A stretch of DNA of 64,000 bases. Source: Cupriavidus agavae. GTDB taxonomy: Bacteria; Pseudomonadota; Gammaproteobacteria; Burkholderiales; Burkholderiaceae. Where the stretch lies: contig NZ_SGXM01000004.1 of the NCBI RefSeq assembly GCF_004217045.1, positions 1-64,000 of the forward strand, written 5' to 3'. Positions 1-8,114 of the stretch are shown here, one piece after another (position 1 is the stretch's first letter; every line of letters starts with the position of its first letter). The position numbers and the translations under genes are program-made. The notes beneath the pieces were generated by a model that saw only the letters and a program-made list of their open reading frames with translations, did no database searches and had not been told where the DNA came from.

Positions 1-257
1 TAAGTTTGAGGTTTTATCGGCCAGCGCTGCGTCGTCTTGCTGTGTTTCGCTGCGTTGCTGCGCTGTCCATGGGTAGAACTATAGCGGCCGGCAGCGCGGC
101 GAAAACAGGCTATCGGTGTCATAGTTATTCAAAATAATTGAATCGAGGAAATGCGGGGGAGACGCGGCGGCGGCGGCGCCGGATGCAGGTGCGGTGTTAA
201 GGTAGGCGCCACAACAAGCAGCCACGCTGCAAAGACCATCGGAGGAGACACCGAGCC
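1..257. other. Left-edge non-coding stretch
   Basis: I see no credible gene here. An inverted repeat (ATTCAA, 5-nt spacer, TTGAAT) lies at 127-143, about 115 nt ahead of the first gene, and could be an operator, but its arms are only 6 bp. A Shine-Dalgarno-like GGAGGAG at 241-247 serves the downstream transporter gene. Confidence 0.5.
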
Positions 258-1487
258 ATGCCCATCGAATCCTCGTCGGCCGCGCCCGCGCTGGAGCGAC
301 CCGCCACGGAAGACCACCCCCTGCAGGTTGTGCTGCTGCTCAATGTCGGGCACGCGCTGGACCACCTGTTCCTGCTGATCTTCGCCACGGCGATCGGCAC
401 GATTGCGGCCGAGTTCGGCTTTGCGCGCTGGGAGGACCTGATGCCGTACGGGGTGGGGGCGTTCTTCCTGTTCGGTCTCGGCTCCGTGCCGGCGGGCCGC
501 CTCGGAGACCTTTGGGGCCGGCGGCAGATGATGCTGGTGTTCTTCTTCGGGCTCGGTATCGCCGCCTTCGCCACCGCCTTCGCGCAGGGGCCGTGGCAGC
601 TGGCGGCGGGGCTGTCGCTGATCGGACTGTTCGCGGCCATCTATCACCCCGTGGGTATTCCGATGCTGGTGCAGCGGTCGAGCCGGCCCGGCTCGGCCAT
701 CGGACTGAACGGGTTGGCCGGCAATCTTGGCGTGGCCGGTGCGGCGCTGCTGACGGGTCTGCTGGTGCAGTCCTGGGGCTGGCGCGCGGCGTTTGCCGTG
801 CCGGGGGCCATCTCGATCCTGAGCGGCATCGCGTTTGCCATGCTCTGCGCGCCGCAGGGGCCGGCCCCGGGCCGCAGCCGCAAGCCGCCGCTGGTGGTGC
901 TGCCACCCAGGATGCTGGCCCGCGCGCTGGTGGTCATGACGGCGGCTGCCGTGACGGGCAGCCTGCTGTTCAACTTCACCACCAACGGCAATCCGCAACT
1001 GCTGACCGAGCGCTTCGCCGGGCTGGTGGAAGACCCGGCGATGATCGGTCTGCTGCTGGCGGCGATCTACACGCTGGCGTCGCTCACGCAGGTGGTGGTG
1101 GGCAAGCTGATCGACCGGATGCCGCTCAAGCGGCTCTACCTCTGCCTGGTGCTGGCGCAGATTCCCTGGCTCGTGATGGCGGCGCTGGCGCAGGGCTGGT
1201 GGCTGTTCGTGGCGCTGCTCGGCGCGATGGTCTGCATCTTCGGCAGCATTCCGTTCACCGACGCAATGATCGTGCGCTATGTCGACGACAGCGTGCGCTC
1301 GCGCGTGGCGGGCATGCGGCTGGCGGTGTCATTCGGCATCAGTTCGCTGGCGGTCTGGCTGCTGGGGCCGGTGGTCAAGGCGTCGAGCTTCGCGTCGCTG
1401 TTCCTCGGCATGGCGGTCATTGCCTCGTGCACGGCGATGGTCGTGCTGCTGCTGCCGGGAGAGCGGGACGTGGGCCACGCGCGCTGA
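258..1487 (+). CDS. MFS transporter
   Basis: A 409-residue inner-membrane protein with about twelve hydrophobic segments. The major facilitator signature between helices 2 and 3 is visible as GRLGDLWGRR at residues 80-89. The first helix pair is rich in His and Asp (GHALDHLF), as in the fosmidomycin-resistance (Fsr) type of MFS exporter, so drug or small-molecule export is the best guess; the substrate cannot be read from sequence. The ATG is preceded by GGAGGAG ten bases upstream. It is followed 46 nt later by a deaminase gene in the same direction and may be co-transcribed with it. Confidence 0.85.
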   Translation: MPIESSSAAPALERPATEDHPLQVVLLLNVGHALDHLFLLIFATAIGTIAAEFGFARWEDLMPYGVGAFFLFGLGSVPAGRLGDLWGRRQMMLVFFFGLGIAAFATAFAQGPWQLAAGLSLIGLFAAIYHPVGIPMLVQRSSRPGSAIGLNGLAGNLGVAGAALLTGLLVQSWGWRAAFAVPGAISILSGIAFAMLCAPQGPAPGRSRKPPLVVLPPRMLARALVVMTAAAVTGSLLFNFTTNGNPQLLTERFAGLVEDPAMIGLLLAAIYTLASLTQVVVGKLIDRMPLKRLYLCLVLAQIPWLVMAALAQGWWLFVALLGAMVCIFGSIPFTDAMIVRYVDDSVRSRVAGMRLAVSFGISSLAVWLLGPVVKASSFASLFLGMAVIASCTAMVVLLLPGERDVGHAR

Positions 1488-1533
1488 GGGTGTGGCGGGT
1501 ATCATCGCCTTCCCGATGACCAGGAGAGACCTC

Positions 1534-2010
1534 ATGACCCACGCCGAACCCTTCCTGCGCGAAGCCATCCGCCTTGCCCAGGCCAACATGGAGGCCGGCG
1601 GACGCCCGTTTGGCGCGGTGATCGTGCGCGACGGCAAGGTGCTGGCCACCGGCGTCAACGAGATCCTGGCCAGCAACGATCCCACCTCGCACGCCGAGCT
1701 CAATGCCATACGTGCTGCCAGCCAGGCGCTGGGCACGCCCAGCCTGGCCGGTTGCGCGGTCTATGCCAGCGGCCATCCGTGCCCGATGTGCATGGCCGCC
1801 ATGCGGCTGGCCGGCGTGACCGAGGTGGCGTACGCCTATTCGAATGACGATGGGGAGCCGTTCGGGCTGTCGACGGCCGCGATCTATGCCGACCTCGCCC
1901 GCCCGTTTGCCGAGCAGTCGATGAAGATTGCCTACGTGCCCGTGCGGCTGGACGGCGCGGCCGATCTCTACGCGGCCTGGAAGGCGCGGCAGGACGCCGC
2001 GCAGCGCTGA
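1534..2010 (+). CDS. Nucleoside/nucleobase deaminase (CDA fold)
   Basis: A 158-residue zinc hydrolase of the cytidine deaminase-like superfamily, closest in look to bacterial guanine/tRNA-adenosine deaminases. Zinc and catalytic residues are visible: His53 and Glu55 in HAE, and Cys83 and Cys86 in PCPMC. The ATG at 1534 is chosen because AGGAGAG ends five bases before it; an in-frame ATG at 1516 has no such site. Its length and the single deaminase domain fit a free nucleobase or nucleoside enzyme. With the purine-type permease and deaminase remnants at 5.4-6.4 kb it hints at a former purine-salvage or degradation neighbourhood, which is inference. Confidence 0.85.
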   Translation: MTHAEPFLREAIRLAQANMEAGGRPFGAVIVRDGKVLATGVNEILASNDPTSHAELNAIRAASQALGTPSLAGCAVYASGHPCPMCMAAMRLAGVTEVAYAYSNDDGEPFGLSTAAIYADLARPFAEQSMKIAYVPVRLDGAADLYAAWKARQDAAQR

Positions 2011-2012
2011 AA

Positions 2013-2042
2013 GGCGGCCATGGCGCGCGGGCCACGGCCGCC
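2013..2042. terminator. Hairpin between convergent genes
   Basis: Twelve-base arms (GGCGGCCATGGC at 2013-2024 and GCCACGGCCGCC at 2031-2042, one G-T wobble) with a 6-base loop sit in the 37-bp gap between the converging deaminase and Bug genes. There is no T-run, so it is a probable bidirectional transcription stop rather than a textbook intrinsic terminator. Confidence 0.5.
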
Positions 2043-2047
2043 GTGCA

Positions 2048-3043
2048 TCAATCCAGCGTGATCTTGCCGGCCTTGACGATCTGGTCGTAGCGCGTGATGT
2101 CGCGCTCGATCAGCTTGCGGAACTCCTCCGGCGTGCTGCCCACCGGGATGAAGCCGAGTTCGGTCAGCTTCCGGGCCACGTCCGGGCTGCGCGTGGCTGC
2201 CGCAATTTCCTTCGCCATGCGGTCGATGATCGGCTGCGGCGTGCTGGCCGGTGCCAGCAGACCCGTCCACGAACTCATGACGAAGCCCGGGAAGCCCGAT
2301 TCCTCCATGGTCGGGATGTTCGGCTCGCCGGGCCAGCGCTTGGCCGACGCCACCGCCAGCGCGTTGATCTTGCCGGACTTCACGTGCGGCATCGGCACGA
2401 GCAGCGGGTCGAACGCCACCGAGACTTCGCCGGAGACCAGCGCCGGAAGGATCGGTGCGCTGCCGTTGTAGGGCACGTGGGTCATGCGGACCTTCGATTC
2501 CATGACCAGCCGCTCGCCGGTCAGGTGGGCCGAGCTGCCGACGCCGCTGGAACCGAACGTCAGCGTATCGGGGTGCTTCCTGCCGTAGTCCACCAGCTCG
2601 CCCACGGTCCTGGCGGGCACCTTCTTGCTGGCGAACAGGAACAGTGGCAGTTCGGCCATTTCCGCCACGGGGGTCAGGTCCGAGGGCTTGTAGCTCAGTT
2701 TCGAGTACAGCGACATGTTGGCGCTGTACGCCGCGAGCACCGAGACGAAGGTGTAGCCATCGGGCGCCGACCGTGCGGCCAGGCCCACGCCCAGCGTGCT
2801 GTTGGCGCCGGGCTTGTTCTCGATGATGATCGGCTGGCCCAGGCTTTGCGCCACGCGCTCGAACACCACGCGCGACACGGTGTCGGTGGACCCGCCCGGC
2901 GTGTAGGGCACGATGACCTTGATCGGCTTGGCGGGCCAGGCGTCGGCGGCCATGGCCGGTGCGGCGGGCACTGCGAATACGGAAGCGATGGCAACGGCCA
3001 TCCCGCACGCGGTGCGCGCGGTACTACGCTTGATACTGCTCAC
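2048..3043 (-). CDS. Bug/TctC-family periplasmic binding protein
   Basis: About 331 residues with an N-terminal export signal ending near PAMAADAWP, then the Bug fold start PIKVIVPYTPGGSTD, the typical ligand-loop signature of tripartite tricarboxylate transporter receptors. It should capture a carboxylate-type solute in the periplasm. The GTG at 3043 is preferred because AAGGAG lies five bases upstream; the longer frame from ATG 3064 would place that site inside the coding region. No TctA/TctB membrane genes adjoin it, so it is one of the many orphan Bug receptors of Burkholderiales. It is transcribed in the same direction as the LuxR gene 185 nt upstream. Confidence 0.85.
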   Translation of the reverse strand: MSSIKRSTARTACGMAVAIASVFAVPAAPAMAADAWPAKPIKVIVPYTPGGSTDTVSRVVFERVAQSLGQPIIIENKPGANSTLGVGLAARSAPDGYTFVSVLAAYSANMSLYSKLSYKPSDLTPVAEMAELPLFLFASKKVPARTVGELVDYGRKHPDTLTFGSSGVGSSAHLTGERLVMESKVRMTHVPYNGSAPILPALVSGEVSVAFDPLLVPMPHVKSGKINALAVASAKRWPGEPNIPTMEESGFPGFVMSSWTGLLAPASTPQPIIDRMAKEIAAATRSPDVARKLTELGFIPVGSTPEEFRKLIERDITRYDQIVKAGKITLD

Positions 3044-3227
3044 TGCATCTCCTTCACTGATCATTCTTGTCAGCCCGCGAGGGGCTCCAGGGCCGAGTGC
3101 GTCGGCCTTGCCGATTATCGGCGAGGAGATTTGCCGCCGTAGTCGGGGTCAGCCCCCGGTGCTGCGATGCAATGTGCGATAGCCGCACCGGTTGGCCGAT
3201 GCGTACTGCCGGGCAGGACGGTTGCCG

Positions 3228-4007
3228 TCAGGCGGCGGCGTTGTCCACGGCGCCCGCGCCCGCCGCGCCGGTGGAGACCGCTTCGAGCCGCGCGCCTTTC
3301 TCGCGGGCCACGAACACCGCCTCGGTCTTGTTGCTGGCCGCGAGCCGGCGGTAGATCTGCAGCGTGTGGCTCTTCACGGTTGGCACCGAGATATGCAGGC
3401 GCCGGCTGATCAGCTTGATCGACATGCCTTTCGACAACAGCACCAGCACGTCGTATTGCCGCTGGGTCAGGTTGAGCAGGCGCGCTTCGGTGACGCAATC
3501 CGACACGGCGCGCCGCATCGGCTGGACCAGTGGCGTGGCGAACAGCCGGGGGTCGATCACAATGGGCTCGCCGCCCCCCTGGCAGGTTGGGCTGGCAACG
3601 TGCCCGGCGCGCAGGTCGGGCGAATCGTCCTCCGCCGGCACGCCTGCGGCGCGCAGCGAGGCGATCAGTACCCGCACCGTGTGCTCGATGGCTTCGGGGG
3701 AGGCATGTTCCGGCAGCCACGAGAGCAGCGGCGGAATCTGGCGCGGCGGCATCCATTGCACCTCGCCGGCCGGGCCCATGTAGAGCACGCAGCGCACGGC
3801 CGAGGCCGAACCCAGCAGTTCCAGCATGGCCGGACTGTAGCCCTGCAGCAGCTCGCCAACCACCAGCAGTTCAATCGAGCGCAGCGAGCTGGCGCCTCCC
3901 AGCTGCGGCGAGACCACGCTCGACGCTTCGATTTCGGCAATCCGATGCAGTACCCGCTGTATCCCGATCCCGACCAAAGGCCGGGCTTCCAAGACGGCTG
4001 CCCTCAT
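3228..4007 (-). CDS. LuxR-family regulator with degenerate receiver domain
   Basis: A 259-residue protein. The C-terminal LuxR/NarL helix-turn-helix spans about residues 178-232 (LTQRQYDVLVLLSKGMS followed by the recognition helix VPTVKSHT). The N-terminal part starts like a response-regulator receiver (EARPLVGIGIQRVL), but the segment that should carry the phospho-acceptor Asp reads SIELLVVGELL, so phosphorylation control is unlikely. A Gly/Pro-rich linker joins the halves. GGGGAG precedes the ATG. A strong palindrome lies at 4131-4161 upstream, between this gene and the alcohol dehydrogenase. Likely targets are neighbouring genes; none is proven. Confidence 0.8.
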   Translation of the reverse strand: MRAAVLEARPLVGIGIQRVLHRIAEIEASSVVSPQLGGASSLRSIELLVVGELLQGYSPAMLELLGSASAVRCVLYMGPAGEVQWMPPRQIPPLLSWLPEHASPEAIEHTVRVLIASLRAAGVPAEDDSPDLRAGHVASPTCQGGGEPIVIDPRLFATPLVQPMRRAVSDCVTEARLLNLTQRQYDVLVLLSKGMSIKLISRRLHISVPTVKSHTLQIYRRLAASNKTEAVFVAREKGARLEAVSTGAAGAGAVDNAAA

Positions 4008-4130
4008 GGTGACGCTCCCCGGTTTCTGTCTGCTTGTTGTTGTCTGTTGTGTCGTGCATCAGACAAGGGGCAAGAAGCGTTCCATGGCGGCGCGGCCCGC
4101 AGAGCCATATCCGGCCGTGGCAGGCGCGCG

Positions 4131-4161
4131 CCGGGGCGTTACGCGTTACGTAACGCCCCGG
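4131..4161. repeat. Perfect 13-bp inverted repeat with nested palindrome
   Basis: Arms CCGGGGCGTTACG (4131-4143) and CGTAACGCCCCGG (4149-4161) are perfect complements with a 5-nt spacer. Nested inside is the self-complementary GCGTTACGTAACGC at 4143-4156. It lies 39 bp beyond the alcohol dehydrogenase stop and 124 bp ahead of the LuxR ATG. No T-run follows on either strand, so an operator is as plausible as a terminator. The same 14-mer recurs at 62805. Confidence 0.75.
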
Positions 4162-4200
4162 CCGGGAAACGAGGGGGAAACGACGGGGGGACGAGAGCGC

Positions 4201-5274
4201 TCAGGGCGTGATGGCCACCTTGAGCACGCCGTCGCGCTGGTGCGAGAACAGGTCGTACGCGGCTTCGATATCGGCCAGCTTGTAGCGGTGGGTGACCATC
4301 GGGGAGAGATCGATCCGCGCGGTTTCAATCACGTTCATGAGGCGCCGCATGCGCTCCTTGCCGCCGGGGCACAGCGACGTGATGATGCGGTGGTCGCCCA
4401 GGCCGGCCGCGAACGCATCGAGCGGAATGCGCAGGTCGCTCGAATAGACGCCAAGGCTCGACAGCGTGCCGCCCGGCTTGAGCACACGCAGCGCGGATTC
4501 GAATGTGGCCTGGGTGCCCAGCGCCTCGATCGAGGCATCCACGCCGCGCCCGCCGGTGAGCCGCAGGATCTCCTGGACGACATCGGTCTCACGATAGTTC
4601 AGCGTCACATCGGCGCCCATCTGGCGGGCGATGCCGAGGCGCTCGCCGATGCCATCGACGGCAATGATCGTCGAAGCCCCCCGCAGCCGCGCGCCGGCCG
4701 TGGCGCACAGTCCGATCGGACCCTGCGCGAAGACCGCCACGATGTCGCCGATCCGGATGTTGGCGTGCTCGGCGCCGGAGAAGCCCGTGGACATGATGTC
4801 CGGGCACATCAGCACCTGCTCGTCGGTAAGGCCATCGGGGATGGGGGCCAGGTTGGCCTGGGCATCGGGCACCAGCACGTACTCGGCCTGCGTGCCGTCG
4901 ATGGTGTTGCCGAAGCGCCAGCCACCCATCGGCTTGTAGCCGTGCGCATGGCCCTGCCCGTCCTGCGACGCGCAGCCATCCTGGCAGGCATAGGAGTAGA
5001 AGCTCGGGCAGATGGCGCCGGCGATCACGCGCTGGCCCTCGCGGTAGCCCTGCACGCCGCTGCCGAGCTTTTCGATGATGCCGACCGGCTCGTGGCCGAT
5101 GGTCAGGCCGGGCTGCACCGGGTATTCGCCCTTGAGGATGTGGACGTCGGTGCCGCAGATGGTGGTGGTGGTGATTCGGATCAGTGCATCGGTGGGGCCA
5201 ACGGCGGGAATCGGCTTCTCCCGCAACGCGATCTTGCCTGGCTCCACGAAAACGGCTGCTTGCATGACTGCCAT
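4201..5274 (-). CDS. Zinc-dependent alcohol dehydrogenase (MDR)
   Basis: A 357-residue medium-chain dehydrogenase/reductase. Catalytic zinc ligands are visible as Cys40 (ICGTDVH) and His61-Glu62 (GHEP). Candidate structural-zinc cysteines are at about 89, 97 and 101. The NAD(P)-binding fold centres on AQGPIGLCATAGARLRGA. The pattern is that of secondary-alcohol or glutathione-independent formaldehyde-type dehydrogenases (ICGTDVHILKGEYP). ATG 5274 is chosen because AAGGAGG lies six bases upstream; an ATG 36 nt further out has none. The gene is monocistronic or shares a transcript with the amidohydrolase remnant upstream. The substrate is unknown. Confidence 0.88.
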   Translation of the reverse strand: MAVMQAAVFVEPGKIALREKPIPAVGPTDALIRITTTTICGTDVHILKGEYPVQPGLTIGHEPVGIIEKLGSGVQGYREGQRVIAGAICPSFYSYACQDGCASQDGQGHAHGYKPMGGWRFGNTIDGTQAEYVLVPDAQANLAPIPDGLTDEQVLMCPDIMSTGFSGAEHANIRIGDIVAVFAQGPIGLCATAGARLRGASTIIAVDGIGERLGIARQMGADVTLNYRETDVVQEILRLTGGRGVDASIEALGTQATFESALRVLKPGGTLSSLGVYSSDLRIPLDAFAAGLGDHRIITSLCPGGKERMRRLMNVIETARIDLSPMVTHRYKLADIEAAYDLFSHQRDGVLKVAITP

Positions 5275-5416
5275 GGGCTGCCTCCTTCGGGTGGCTGACG
5301 GGTGGATCAAGAAAGTGGGTGAGGTGCGCCCCGGCGCGGTGCCGGGGACTCAGCCAGTCTAGGTCAGCGTGGCGGGAGGGTCTTGATGGCTGTCAACGTC
5401 AGTGGATGGCGGCGCC

Positions 5417-6097
5417 TCAGGGCAACAGGGCGGCCAGTGCCTGCGAGGCGTCGCGGCGCAGCCGCGCGATGTCGAGCCCGGCCACGGCGCCGTCACGCAC
5501 CACATGCCGGCCGCGCACGAAGACGTCGCGCACGGGCGTGGGCTCGCCGGCGGCCACCGGCGCGGTGGCGATATCGTGGAAGCCCGCGAAACGCAGCCCG
5601 CTGACGTCGTAGATCGCCAGGTCGGCCGACTGCCCCGGCGCCAGCGTGCCCACGCCGGGCAGGCCCAGCACCTGCGCGCCGCCGGCCGTGCCCCAGTGGA
5701 TCACCTCCTCGACACGCGTCTGGGTGGCGCCACCCAGCGCCCGGTGCACGAGCCACGCGAAATTGGCCTCGTGCACCATGCTGCCCGATTCGTTCGACGC
5801 CACGCCGTCGACGCCGATCGAGACCGGCACGCCGGCCTCGGCCATGGCCCGCACCGGGGCGATGCCGCTGCCGAGCCGCGCGTTGCTGACGGGGCAGTGC
5901 GCCATGCCGGTGCGGGTCTGGCCGAGCATCCTGATCTCTTCGGGCGACACCGTGACAAGATGCGCGAACCAGACATCGGGGCCCAGCCAGTCATGGTCGG
6001 CCACGAACTGCACCGGGGTGCAACCATGGTTCTCTGCGCAGAACTTCACGTAGTTGTCGGTTTCTGACAGGTGCGAATGCAGCCGCAGCTGCGTCGC
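5417..6097 (-). pseudogene. 8-oxoguanine/guanine deaminase-like amidohydrolase, N-terminus lost
   Basis: About 226 codons encode the C-terminal half of an ATZ/TRZ-type amidohydrolase. Visible are LRLHSHLSETDNYVKFC with a metal/substrate His, GPDVWFAHLV, GMAHCPVSNARLGSG, and GVDGVASNES with the catalytic Asp. The N-terminal half with the HxH metal motif is absent. At about 6097 the frame runs into a permease fragment in another reading frame, so no start codon or complete enzyme is possible. The family's usual length is about 450 residues. The C-terminus looks intact and ends with a normal stop. Confidence 0.85.
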
Positions 6098-6411
6098 GCG
6101 CGGGGATGCCGTTGAGCACCAGGTTCAGGAAAACGGAGACCACGCAGGCGATGATCACGCTGCTGTGGACGAACGGTTGCAGCGCGGCGGGCAGCTTGGC
6201 CAGCAGGTTGGGCATGATGACCGGCATCAGCGCGCAGGCCAGCGTGAGCGCCACCACGCTGAGATTGGCCGGCTTGCGCTCGTAGTCCACCTGCCCCAGC
6301 GTGCGGATGCCGGCCGGCACCACCACGCCGAACATCACCAGCGTGGCGCCACCCAGCGCGGCCGCGGGGATCGACGAGAACAGCGCGCCGATCTTCGGCA
6401 CCAGCGCCACG
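6098..6411 (-). pseudogene. NCS2 xanthine/uracil permease fragment
   Basis: About 104 codons match the last quarter of a nucleobase:cation symporter-2 permease: VPKIGALFSSIP, GGATLVMFGVVVPAGIRTL, then two hydrophobic segments and the tail LNLVLNGIPARD. A full permease has about 450 residues and 14 helices, so roughly three quarters is missing. Both ends are abrupt: upstream it is fused in frame to an amidohydrolase piece, and downstream it joins the deaminase remnant out of frame. Same strand and same order as its neighbours. Confidence 0.8.
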
Positions 6412-6598
6412 CCGCACAGCATTTCCAGCTCGCGCAGCCACATGCCGGGTTCGTTCGGCGGGGTATCGGTGCCGAACACGATCTTGTCGCGCGGCAACTG
6501 GCGCGCGAATTCGACGATGCGCGACTGGAAGCACCGACCATGACGCCGAGTTCGGCGCATTTCTGCAGCGCCGGGTAACAACTGGTGTCGATGATCAT
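6412..6598 (-). pseudogene. Amidohydrolase-2-type enzyme, two short fragments
   Basis: From ATG 6598 the sequence reads MIIDTS then YPALQKCAELGVMVG, as in metal-dependent hydrolases of the ACMSD/amidohydrolase-2 family, for about 22 codons. Near 6525-6540 it shifts frame and jumps to an interior piece, RIVEFARQLPRDKIVFGTDT followed by PPNEPG and RELEMLC, which resembles the C-terminal barrel segment with the catalytic Asp in FGTD. Family members have about 280-330 residues, so most of the gene is deleted. Position and orientation suggest it once headed the operon. Confidence 0.7.
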
Positions 6599-6908
6599 TG
6601 AGATCCCCTAACGATGACTCTGGTGAAAGACAGGGAGTCGTGTCAGGGAGGTGGGACCGGCCTGGTCGAACGCGCCACTGACAGCAACTCCGTCAGTGAG
6701 CAATCTCCAGATGAACCTCGCGGCATTGCGCCGCTGCTGTTCAATCGACCGCTTCTACCCACGCAGCCGTTATATAGCTGCGGCTTGCGCGCGTCAAGCG
6801 CGGCCTGTGGTGCGGTGCACGAATAACGATAGGCGAAATGATTCGTTCGCCGCGCGGCGCCGGCTTTCTAGCATGGCGGTCTTCCCGCAATCCGATGCTC
6901 GAACACGT
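6599..6908. other. 310-bp gap without a gene
   Basis: No open frame with coding character on either strand. The only structure seen is a small inverted repeat, CACTGAC (6676-6682) and GTCAGTG (6692-6698), with a 9-nt loop. Composition is more mixed than in the genes around it. It must carry the promoter of the exported FGE-like gene, but I could not pick a convincing -10/-35 pair. Confidence 0.5.
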
Positions 6909-7919
6909 ATGAAGACAACCGTCACGGTGGTGGTCCTGGCATTTGCCGTGGGCGCGGCGGCCGCCCTGGCCGCGCGTGCGGTGCCGCTGCACGCGGCGCC
7001 CGCGCTCGGCACGCCGGGGCAGTGCGCCGCGTATGGCGGCCTGCCGCAGGATTGGGGCAAGGCCAGGACGGCGGGCATGGCGCACGTGCGCGGCGGAGAG
7101 TATGTGCCCGGCACCACGCTGGGCTATCCGGATGAACGTCCGGCCGGCGCGGTGCGCGTGGCCGGTTTCTGGATCGACCGTACCGAAGTCACGAACGCGC
7201 AGTTCGCGGCGTTCGTGCAGGCAACCGGCTACGTGACCGACGCCGAGCGCGCTGGCGAAGCGGTGGTCTTCCACAAGCCGACCGGCGCGGAACTGCAGTC
7301 GCGGCCCTACGCGTGGTGGTCGATGGTGCGCGGGGCGGACTGGCGTCATCCCACCGGCCCGGCTTCGTCGCTCGCGGGCAGGGATAACCAGCCGGTCACG
7401 ATCGTGACGCAGGCCGATGCGCGCGCCTATGCGGCATGGCTCGGCCATGACCTGCCGACCGAGGACGAATGGGAGTATGCGGCCAAGGCCGGGGCGTCGG
7501 GTCCCGCGCTCGAAACGATGCCGAACGACGCCAAGGGGGTGCCCACCGCCAATTACTGGCAGGGCATCTTTCCCACGCTGAACAGCGCGAAGGACGGCTT
7601 CGACGGGCTGGCGCCAGTGGGCTGCTACTCCGCGAACGCGTTCGGGCTGTTCGACATGATCGCCAACGCGTGGGAATGGACCGGCGACGCCTACACCGGG
7701 CCGCGCCAGTCGCATGCGAACGGAGACACCGCCTACGTGGCCGCGCAGTCGCATGGGCGGGCGGAGCCACCGGTCGCGCAGATGGCGGTGATCAAGGGCG
7801 GGTCGTTCCTGTGCGCGCCGGACTTCTGCGTGCGGTACCGCGCCTCGGCCAGGGAGCCGGCGGAACGGGACCTGCCGACATCGCATATCGGGTTCCGGAC
7901 GGTATTGCGGGGCGGGTGA
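6909..7919 (+). CDS. Exported formylglycine-generating-enzyme family protein
   Basis: A 336-residue protein of the SUMF1/FGE-sulfatase fold. An N-terminal hydrophobic segment (about residues 5-24) looks like a signal sequence or anchor, so the domain should be periplasmic. Family landmarks: MAHVRGGEYVPG near 57-68, FWIDRTEVTNAQFAAFV at 87-103, LPTEDEWEYAAKAG at 182-195, NAWEWTGDAY at 253-262, and the terminal IGFRTVL. The two cysteines that bind copper and form the active site in true formylglycine-generating enzymes appear conserved as Cys302 and Cys307 in KGGSFLCAPDFCVRYR, so real activity on a sulfatase or other client is possible. No sulfatase gene lies in the window. Confidence 0.85.
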   Translation: MKTTVTVVVLAFAVGAAAALAARAVPLHAAPALGTPGQCAAYGGLPQDWGKARTAGMAHVRGGEYVPGTTLGYPDERPAGAVRVAGFWIDRTEVTNAQFAAFVQATGYVTDAERAGEAVVFHKPTGAELQSRPYAWWSMVRGADWRHPTGPASSLAGRDNQPVTIVTQADARAYAAWLGHDLPTEDEWEYAAKAGASGPALETMPNDAKGVPTANYWQGIFPTLNSAKDGFDGLAPVGCYSANAFGLFDMIANAWEWTGDAYTGPRQSHANGDTAYVAAQSHGRAEPPVAQMAVIKGGSFLCAPDFCVRYRASAREPAERDLPTSHIGFRTVLRGG

Positions 7920-7943
7920 GCGAAAGAGGCCCCCAACGCTTTC

Positions 7944-7979
7944 TTGCTCCCCTCTCCCGCCTGCGGGAGAGGGGAGCAA
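7944..7979. repeat. Dispersed palindrome, copy 1
   Basis: Seventeen-base perfect arms, 7944-7960 and 7963-7979, around a 2-nt spacer; the core is CCCCTCTCCCGC and its complement. It begins 24 bp after the stop of the FGE-like gene. This is the longest-armed member of the family found at 43137, 48489, 49618, 49713 and 56613. It probably acts as a 3' hairpin (terminator or RNA stabiliser). Confidence 0.85.
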
Positions 7980-8114
7980 ACCTCGCAGAATCGGGACGTC
8001 CCCCCTCCGTACTGCCAGGCAACACGGCCCTGGCGTTGTCTCGAATAACACTCCGCGGCGAATTGCTGCAGAATCGTCATCTTCGATGCCTGCACCGCCC
8101 CCCGGAGTGCCCCC

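Noticed and set aside
4006..5298. A 430-codon plus-strand frame opposite the alcohol dehydrogenase
   Set aside because: It has no recognisable domain and shadows a gene with complete zinc-site motifs.
7920..8114. A CRISPR-like array built from CTCCC repeats
   Set aside because: Copies of the palindrome are singletons kilobases apart, not regularly spaced, and no cas gene is present.
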